Below, one piece after another: positions 59,022 to 64,000 of a DNA stretch of 64,000 bases. Within the stretch, counting starts at the first letter, position 1, and each line of letters opens with the position of its first letter. Under the pieces are notes generated by a model. It made no database searches. It was given only the letters and a program-made list of their open reading frames with translations, and was not told where the DNA came from. The translations under genes were made by a program, and so were the position numbers. This DNA comes from JALYUA01 sp039933215 (GTDB lineage: Bacteria > Acidobacteriota > Thermoanaerobaculia > UBA5066 > Gp7-AA6). The stretch is from the NCBI GenBank assembly GCA_039933215.1, contig JBDTOO010000014.1, forward strand, positions 1 through 64,000. Direction: 5' to 3'.

Positions 59022-60782
59022 ATGCGGAGATTCGCGTCGCTCATCCTTCTTCGCGCCGGCGTCCTATGGCTCGCCGTCGCGGCGCCACTCGCCGCCCGGC
59101 CTCGGGACGTCCAGGACCGGATGGCCGAAGTGCTCCGGTACACGGGTGTCGAGGCTCCCCTTCCCGCCGACGTTTCGCGCATGGCGGAGCTCTGGACGCG
59201 CGCTCAGCAGCCCGGCCTCGAGCGGGAGGAGAGGCGGCTCGCCTTTCGCGACATGTACGTCCTCTACGCGAAGCTGCACGGACGCGACCTGAGCGCCCGG
59301 CCCCAGGTCCTGGACGGCTTCTCGCAGTTCGTGGTGACGACGTTCGAAAACGGCGGCCGCATGGACCTCGAACTGCCCTCGCCTCGCGGCCGGCCCGCCG
59401 GCGGCTACCTGCACGTCGAGACGCGGGGAACGGGACGCACGCCGCTGATGCTGATCTCGGACCTCGGGGTGGACGGCCGAAGGCTGTACGACTCTTTCGC
59501 GCGCCGGCAGGGCAACGCGTACACGATGCACATCGTCACGCTGCCCTGGGCGGGCGCCGCGCGCCCCCTGCCGTGGCCGGAGAAGCTCGACTACGCCGGC
59601 CACCCGTGGTTGAGCCGGATCGAAAGCGAGCTCCTGGCCGTCCTCGACCGTCCCGCGATGAAGGGCGTCACGGTCATCGGGACTTCCGCGGGCGGCTACT
59701 TCGCGGCGAGGCTCGCACTGCTGCGTCCGAATCTCGTGCGATCCGCCGTCCTCGTGCACGCGCTCGTGAGCTCTCCGCTGCGCTCCGGGACGAATCCCGA
59801 CGCCCCCGCGACGCCCGCCGAGCGGCTCGCGCGGGTCTTGTCGGTCTCTCCCGCGCCGCAGCTCTTTCCGGTCGCGCCCGTGCCTGCCGAGAAAGAGCTC
59901 CGGGAGTCGATCGCCGATCCGGCGTCGACCCACCCGACCGCGCGCAACTGGATGGCGTTCGCCGTGAAGGACGACGCCGTCTCGCGGGCGTGGACGTTCG
60001 AGGCCCTCTCCGGCGGCTTCTTCGTCCCGAGCCTCCAGTACATGTTCGAGCTGCTCTCGACGGATCTCGGCGAACAGATGAAGACCCTGTCCGTTCCGAT
60101 GCTCGCGATGGGCTCGTGGCACGACGAAGGATCCCCGGTCCAGAGCCCGCCGACCCTCTCGCAATGGGAGGAGGCGAAGCTGCTTCATCCGGACATTCCG
60201 CTCACCGTGGTCGCGTTCGACGACACGCGCGCCTACATCAGCGCCGACGCGCCGGAGGATTTCGACCGCGCCCTGTCGGATTTCCTCGCGGGCCGCCCGG
60301 TCCACGGACGCAAGGGATACAACCTGCCTCGCACGAGCCCGCGTGCATCCCTGATGGAGGCCGTCGGCGGCGCGGAGGTCCGCATCGATTACGGCCGCCC
60401 CGCGGTCCGCGAGCGGAAGATCTGGGGGGCTCTCGTCCCGAACGGCCGCGTGTGGCGCGCCGGCGCCAACGAGGCGACCACGTTCACCTTCACGCGGGAC
60501 GTCCGCATCGACGGGCATCCCCTTCCCGCGGGGACCTACACGTTCTTCGCCATTCCGGGCGACGGCGAGTGGACGCTGATCTTCAACCGCGTGCCGCGCC
60601 AGTGGGGAGCGTTCAACTACGACCCCGCCTTCGACGCGCTGCGCTTCACCGCCAGGCCGGCCGACGCACCGCTCCAGGAGGCCCTGCGCTACGAGGTCAC
60701 GCCGGACGGGCCGGCGGCCGCCGTCGTGTCCCTGTCATGGGAGAAGCGCCGCCTCGCGTTCCGGGTCGAGGCTCCGGGCTGA
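59022..60782 (+). CDS. Secreted alpha/beta hydrolase fused to DUF2911
   Basis: 586 aa from the ATG at 59022 (GGGAGGG seven bases upstream). Signal peptide about 1-26. Residues 120-425 are an alpha/beta hydrolase-like domain with the nucleophile elbow GTSAGG (Ser222), an upstream HxxTLPWAG segment and an acid/His region around MGSWHDEGSP and VVAFDDTRAYI; the usual final His is not obvious. Residues about 430-586 are a DUF2911 domain (VRIDYGRPAVRERKIWGALVPNGRVWRAGANEATTFTF, GTYTFFAIPGDGEWTLIFN). DUF2911 normally stands alone as a secreted protein, so the fusion is unusual. Confidence 0.85.
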   Translation: MRRFASLILLRAGVLWLAVAAPLAARPRDVQDRMAEVLRYTGVEAPLPADVSRMAELWTRAQQPGLEREERRLAFRDMYVLYAKLHGRDLSARPQVLDGFSQFVVTTFENGGRMDLELPSPRGRPAGGYLHVETRGTGRTPLMLISDLGVDGRRLYDSFARRQGNAYTMHIVTLPWAGAARPLPWPEKLDYAGHPWLSRIESELLAVLDRPAMKGVTVIGTSAGGYFAARLALLRPNLVRSAVLVHALVSSPLRSGTNPDAPATPAERLARVLSVSPAPQLFPVAPVPAEKELRESIADPASTHPTARNWMAFAVKDDAVSRAWTFEALSGGFFVPSLQYMFELLSTDLGEQMKTLSVPMLAMGSWHDEGSPVQSPPTLSQWEEAKLLHPDIPLTVVAFDDTRAYISADAPEDFDRALSDFLAGRPVHGRKGYNLPRTSPRASLMEAVGGAEVRIDYGRPAVRERKIWGALVPNGRVWRAGANEATTFTFTRDVRIDGHPLPAGTYTFFAIPGDGEWTLIFNRVPRQWGAFNYDPAFDALRFTARPADAPLQEALRYEVTPDGPAAAVVSLSWEKRRLAFRVEAPG

Positions 60783-60821
60783 GCCCGGGACGTCTCCGGC
60801 GGATCGGCCGGCCGAGCGCTT

Positions 60822-61583
60822 TCAGGCGGGCGGCGGGACCTTCTTCCAGACGAGATCCCACGCCTCCCGGCGCTCGGCGAAGCCCGTGATCCCCCCGGCG
60901 GCGTCCCGCTGGAAGACGTACCGGTAGCGGGGGCGTCCCGGAGCGAAGAGGACGTCCGGCGCCTCCGCCTTGAGCTCCTTCGCGGGGCGCCCGGTCTGCT
61001 CTCCCTCGAGCCCCTCCCCTTTCCGGCGGATCTCGTAGCCGATCTCCGGGGCCAGTGTGTAGCGGCCGCAATACTCGTCGGCCTTCGCCGCCGGCAACGG
61101 AATGGCCGGAGGATCCGTCTTGAGCGCCAGCACCTGCGAGGCGAGGAGCTTCCATCCCGCGGGAGTGCGCATCCACGTGTCGGTGCTCCGGTACTGACAG
61201 TGGAGCTTGTGGCCGTGGTAATCCTCGTGCTCGTCGCTCACGTAGGTCGCCGTCGCGATGGAGCCGTGTACGCGGGCCCGAAAGTCCGTCACGCGGATGT
61301 CGCCGGACACGCCCGCCGCCATCGGCTTGACCTGCTCGACGAGCTTCTTCTTGTCCGAGACTTCTCCGTCCTCCGCGGTGTAGACGACGTCGTCGTGGAG
61401 ATGTTTCGCCCACACGGACGCCTTGCCCGGGACGATCGCGTCCATGAGCTCCTGCGTCTGTGCCTGGAGCGTCGCCGCGACGGCGTCATCGCTCTTCGCG
61501 GCCGCGGCGGCGCCGCCCCTGGCGGCCGCGGGGAGCAGCGCGGCGGCTCCGAACACGAGAACCCGGCGCCGATCGATCGTCAT
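60822..61583 (-). CDS. Tat-exported SnoaL/DUF4440-like protein
   Basis: 253 aa from the ATG at 61583 (GGAGGAG close upstream). The start MTIDRRRVLVFGAAALLPAAARGG has a twin-arginine-like RRR followed by a hydrophobic segment, suggesting Tat export. Residues 33-145 are an NTF2-like domain (LQAQTQELMDAIVPGKASVWAKHLHDDVVYTAEDGEVSDKKKLVEQV.. STDTWMRTPAGWKLLASQVL). Residues about 160-250 (DEYCGRYTLAPEIGYEIRRKGEGLEGEQ) resemble the C-terminal beta domain of beta-lactamase-related proteins. Convergent with the hydrolase gene. The function is unknown. Confidence 0.8.
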   Translation of the reverse strand: MTIDRRRVLVFGAAALLPAAARGGAAAAAKSDDAVAATLQAQTQELMDAIVPGKASVWAKHLHDDVVYTAEDGEVSDKKKLVEQVKPMAAGVSGDIRVTDFRARVHGSIATATYVSDEHEDYHGHKLHCQYRSTDTWMRTPAGWKLLASQVLALKTDPPAIPLPAAKADEYCGRYTLAPEIGYEIRRKGEGLEGEQTGRPAKELKAEAPDVLFAPGRPRYRYVFQRDAAGGITGFAERREAWDLVWKKVPPPA

Positions 61584-61847
61584 GGCTCCTCCTTCGAATC
61601 GGAATGCGCGAATATTGCCGTGTCCGTGCGCGACGCTATCGCGTCCGGATTGGGGTGTCACGGGACGGGCGACTCAACCAGCGGGCCGCCCCCCGATCCG
61701 GAAGACAATCCGCCAAGAGCCGCCCGGCGCACGGGAAGTATCCGGAACCTGCGTCGCCGGCGTGACAGGCCTCGCACGGGGCGCCCGGAGGTCGCGCATC
61801 GTCCGTCCATCGCATATCCTCGGCCGGAGTTTCGGAAAGGAGACACC

Positions 61848-62204
61848 ATGAAAACGTCGCGTCTCACGCTCGCATCCGGGATGCTGGCTCTCGGCGTCCT
61901 CACTGCGGCCTGCGCCGGAAAGATGACCTCGGAGAATTACGCGAAGATCAACAACGGGATGACCCAGGCCCAGGTCGAAGCGATCCTCGGACCCGGCACG
62001 GAGCAGGCCAGCTCGGGCGTCGCGGTCCCCGCAATGCCGGCCATGCCCGCCGGCGTCCCGACGCCCGCGGCCGGCGCCACCGGAATCGGCGCGCCCGGCA
62101 CGACGGTGACGACGAAGGTCCTCGTCTGGCAGAAGGGCGGCAAGATGATCACCGCCACGTTCATGAACGACCAGCTCGTCGCCAAGACACAGGTCGGCCT
62201 CTGA
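61848..62204 (+). CDS. Small lipoprotein (SmpA/DUF3862-like)
   Basis: 118 aa, AAGGAG six bases before the ATG. Lipobox LTAAC places the lipidated Cys at about 22. After it: MTSENYAKINNGMTQAQVEAILGPG, the classical start of BamE/SmpA-like lipoproteins and of DUF3862, then an Ala/Met/Pro-rich insert (SSGVAVPAMPAMPAG) and the strands TKVLVWQKGGKMITATFMNDQLVAKTQ. Probably on the inner face of the outer membrane or in the periplasm. No BAM genes are nearby, so it is unlikely to be BamE itself. Confidence 0.85.
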   Translation: MKTSRLTLASGMLALGVLTAACAGKMTSENYAKINNGMTQAQVEAILGPGTEQASSGVAVPAMPAMPAGVPTPAAGATGIGAPGTTVTTKVLVWQKGGKMITATFMNDQLVAKTQVGL

Positions 62205-62225
62205 TCGGCTGATCCGAGCGGGACG

Positions 62226-62258
62226 CCTCCTCTCCCCCTCGCGCCGGGGAGAGGGAGG
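62226..62258. terminator. Hairpin CCTCCTCTCCCC / GGGGAGAGGGAGG
   Basis: The stem has one bulged base and a loop of about seven bases, 22 bases after the lipoprotein stop and before the convergent tonB-like gene. It is the third member of the CCCTCTCCCC hairpin family in the window. No T-run. Confidence 0.45.
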
Positions 62259-62287
62259 TGGATCCCCGTGGACGGCTCCGGCGCCTC

Positions 62288-63025
62288 TCAGTGAAGGCTG
62301 AAACGGACCGTCACCGTGAGGGAAACGCGCACGGCGCGCCCTCGAAGCGTGGCCGGCCTGTAAGTCCAACCGGACACGGCCTGGATCGCCGAGGCGTCGA
62401 GCAGCGGGTGAACCGATTTCAACACGCGGACGTCCTCGACCCTCCCTTCGGCCGTGATGATCGCCTCGAGGAGGACGACTCCCTGGATCCCGATCCTTCG
62501 AGTGGACTCGGGATACACGGGCTCGATGCGTCGCTCGAGGATCGGCGCGCGGACATCGCCGCCCACGGTCCAGAGCTCCTCCCCCGCTCCAGGCCCTGGA
62601 CCCGAACCGTTCCCGCCCGAGTCTTCCTCTCCAGGGATCCCGCGCCCCGCCACTCCGGTGCCTCTCTCCAGCTCGTCCCCCGACCGAGCGCCGGAATCGG
62701 CGGTCTGGCGGGATGCCTCCTCCGGTCCGGCGTCCGGCTGCGCCCACTCGACGCTCCGAACGGGAATCCGGGCCCGCCGCCCTTTCCCGGACAGGTCCGG
62801 CTTCGACCGGCCGGGCCCGGCGGCGTCCGTGGCGGGAAGCGGCGCGACGAAGGGCTCGTAAAAAGTGACCGGGATCGGCGGCTCGGGCACTTCCTCGACG
62901 AACCACATCGAGGCCCCCACGATCATCCCGATGGCGGCTCCATGGATCGCGATGGACACCGGCCAGGTCAGAGCCGTCCTCGAAACGCTTCGGCCGGGGG
63001 ATTCGATCAGCAGGTCTTCGAACAT
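62288..63025 (-). CDS. TonB-family energy transducer
   Basis: 245 aa from the ATG at 63025. N-terminal cytoplasmic segment, TM helix (WPVSIAIHGAAIGMIVGASMWFV, about 21-43), a Pro/Gly/charged periplasmic linker (about 50-155), and a TonB_C domain (RRIEPVYPESTRRIGIQGVVLLEAIITAEGRVEDVRVLKS..SAIQAVSGWTYRPATLRGRAVRVSLTVTVRF). It carries proton-motive force from ExbB/ExbD to outer-membrane receptors. No exbB or exbD is next to it. It could serve either of the two TonB receptors in the window. Confidence 0.93.
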   Translation of the reverse strand: MFEDLLIESPGRSVSRTALTWPVSIAIHGAAIGMIVGASMWFVEEVPEPPIPVTFYEPFVAPLPATDAAGPGRSKPDLSGKGRRARIPVRSVEWAQPDAGPEEASRQTADSGARSGDELERGTGVAGRGIPGEEDSGGNGSGPGPGAGEELWTVGGDVRAPILERRIEPVYPESTRRIGIQGVVLLEAIITAEGRVEDVRVLKSVHPLLDASAIQAVSGWTYRPATLRGRAVRVSLTVTVRFSLH

Positions 63026-63095
63026 TCGGTGTTCCCCCGAGGAGTGGGACACCGGCGGCGCCGCTCGGTTCCGGAGCTCGGACCGAAGCCGCCCC

Positions 63096-64000
63096 TCAGG
63101 AAGGAGCCGTCGCCTCGATGGGAATCGTGAAGCGGAACCGGCTTCCGGCTCCTTCCCGGCTTTCCGCCCAGATGCGGCCGCCATGCGCCTCGACGATCGA
63201 TCGGGAAATGTAGAGCCCCAGCCCGAGGCCGCGACGGTCTCCCTTCCCGACCTGCCAGAAGCGCTCGAAGACCCGTTCGAGCATCTCTGCGGGGATTCCC
63301 GAACCGGTATCGCAGACGCTGAACGAGGCTTCCCCGTCGTGGCGTTCCACGCCGACCGTGATGCGGCCCCCGGGGGGCGTGAACTTGATCGCGTTCGCGA
63401 CGAGATTGGCGAGCACCTGGAGCATCCGATTGCGATCGAAGTCAGCGGGAAGTGGCCGTTCGCCGATCTTCGCCTCGAGGGTGATCCGGCCCTCGGACGC
63501 GGCCGCGCGGAACGTGTCGACCGCCTCGTCGATTGCCGCGGCGCAGTCTTCCCTCGCCGCCGTGATGGCGAGCTTTCCCGCGTCGAGGCTCACGACGTCG
63601 ACCAGATCCCCGATGAGCCGTTCCATGCGCCCTGCGTACCGCTGGATCCGATCGGTGCCTTCTCGGACGTCGCTCCTCGCGCCGCCCCCGGCACCCTCCT
63701 GTCCGAGAAGCTCCGCACTCATGACGATCCCGTGAAGCAGATTGCGGAGGTCATGGCTGACGATTCCGAGAAAATCGTCGCGGTGCGACAGCGCTTCGTC
63801 GGACCGGGCTCGTTCCGTCAGAAGATCGAGATTGGTCTTTTCCCGGTCGACGCGCAGGGCCGACAGCATCCGGGCGCGCTGCCGGCGTTCCTGCCTCAGG
63901 GATTCGTCGGCCCGAGCCCGCTCCATCCTGAGCAGTTCGTCCTCGAACGCCCGTCCCTTCGAGACGTTCGCGATGGCCGCCACGGCCTCGCTCGGCAGTC
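63096..64000 (-). CDS. Histidine kinase, 5' part outside the window
   Basis: The frame stays open to the window edge (..LPSEAVAAIANVSKG), so the GTG at 63983 is not necessarily the start. Visible: a long coiled-coil (ERARADESLRQERRQRARMLSALRVDREKTNLDLLTERARSDEAL), HisKA with the phospho-His in GIVSHDLRNLLHGIVMSAELLG, and HATPase_c with VLANLVANAIKFTPPGG, DTGSGIP and DRRGLGLGLYISRSIVEAHGG. The upstream part probably holds a PAS or receiver domain. It lies 70 bases before the tonB gene on the same strand. Confidence 0.92.
   Translation of the reverse strand, partial: LPSEAVAAIANVSKGRAFEDELLRMERARADESLRQERRQRARMLSALRVDREKTNLDLLTERARSDEALSHRDDFLGIVSHDLRNLLHGIVMSAELLGQEGAGGGARSDVREGTDRIQRYAGRMERLIGDLVDVVSLDAGKLAITAAREDCAAAIDEAVDTFRAAASEGRITLEAKIGERPLPADFDRNRMLQVLANLVANAIKFTPPGGRITVGVERHDGEASFSVCDTGSGIPAEMLERVFERFWQVGKGDRRGLGLGLYISRSIVEAHGGRIWAESREGAGSRFRFTIPIEATAPS

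Overview
Organism. This is a 64 kb stretch of very GC-rich bacterial chromosome with long overlapping antisense reading frames (GC shadows). No rRNA, tRNA, phage or plasmid genes are recognisable. The gene repertoire points to a diderm, free-living bacterium: RND efflux, TonB receptors, an 804-aa MacB/FtsX permease of the ADOP type, ECF sigma factors coupled to TPR-tailed Ser/Thr kinases, DUF3494 and SBBP surface proteins with IPTL-CTERM-like tails, and ECF42/DGPF genes. I infer Acidobacteriota (Thermoanaerobaculia-like) or a close relative; this rests on gene content only.

Layout. 1-1374: start of an RND efflux operon (minus strand). 1730-4604: alkylation-repair pair (Ada-AlkA fusion, Ogt) followed by a cupin and a small secreted protein. 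4605-15434: an accessory zone with two DUF3494 ice-binding-like genes, a propeller/DUF11 protein, its truncated duplicate broken at a REPIN-like element, an ECF sigma/kinase operon and small NTF2-like proteins. 15621-22350: small-enzyme zone with VOC proteins, an operon of four DGPF (YCII) proteins + ECF42 sigma + 5'-3' exonuclease, and an AHSA1/ArsR operon. 22403-29362: outer-membrane proteins, a MATE exporter and the ADOP permease. 29513-33985: iron locus (sigma70 promoter, Fur-like box, PepSY protein, TonB siderophore receptor, PiuC/YbiX hydroxylase). 34122-45790: second sigma/kinase operon with an internally deleted kinase copy beside it, an SBBP protein, a DGPF/DoxX locus, a kinase-BRCT fusion and a third propeller protein. 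45882-49945: RsbQ-like hydrolase coupled to a PAS histidine kinase, an ATP-grasp enzyme and an outer-membrane protein. 50424-57212: response regulator, TonB receptor, YfiR, CHASE8 kinase and hybrid kinase in one operon. 57415-64000: CadC-like regulator, hydrolase-DUF2911 fusion, SnoaL-like protein, lipoprotein, TonB and a partial histidine kinase.

How the genes may work together. All three Ser/Thr kinases in the window lie next to a secreted beta-propeller protein with an IPTL-CTERM-like tail; two of these pairs are divergent. This suggests a recurring phosphorylation/surface-protein module. The ECF42 operon and the distant doxX gene share the same candidate promoter (TGTCGA, 17 nt, CG[A/T]C) at nearly the same distance from the start codon, suggesting one small regulon. 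Intergenic DNA carries at least four repeat families (a covarying hairpin repeat, a heptanucleotide array ending in GCAGCC, CCCTCTCCCC hairpins, and a REPIN-like element), and four gene remnants show active local duplication and deletion.
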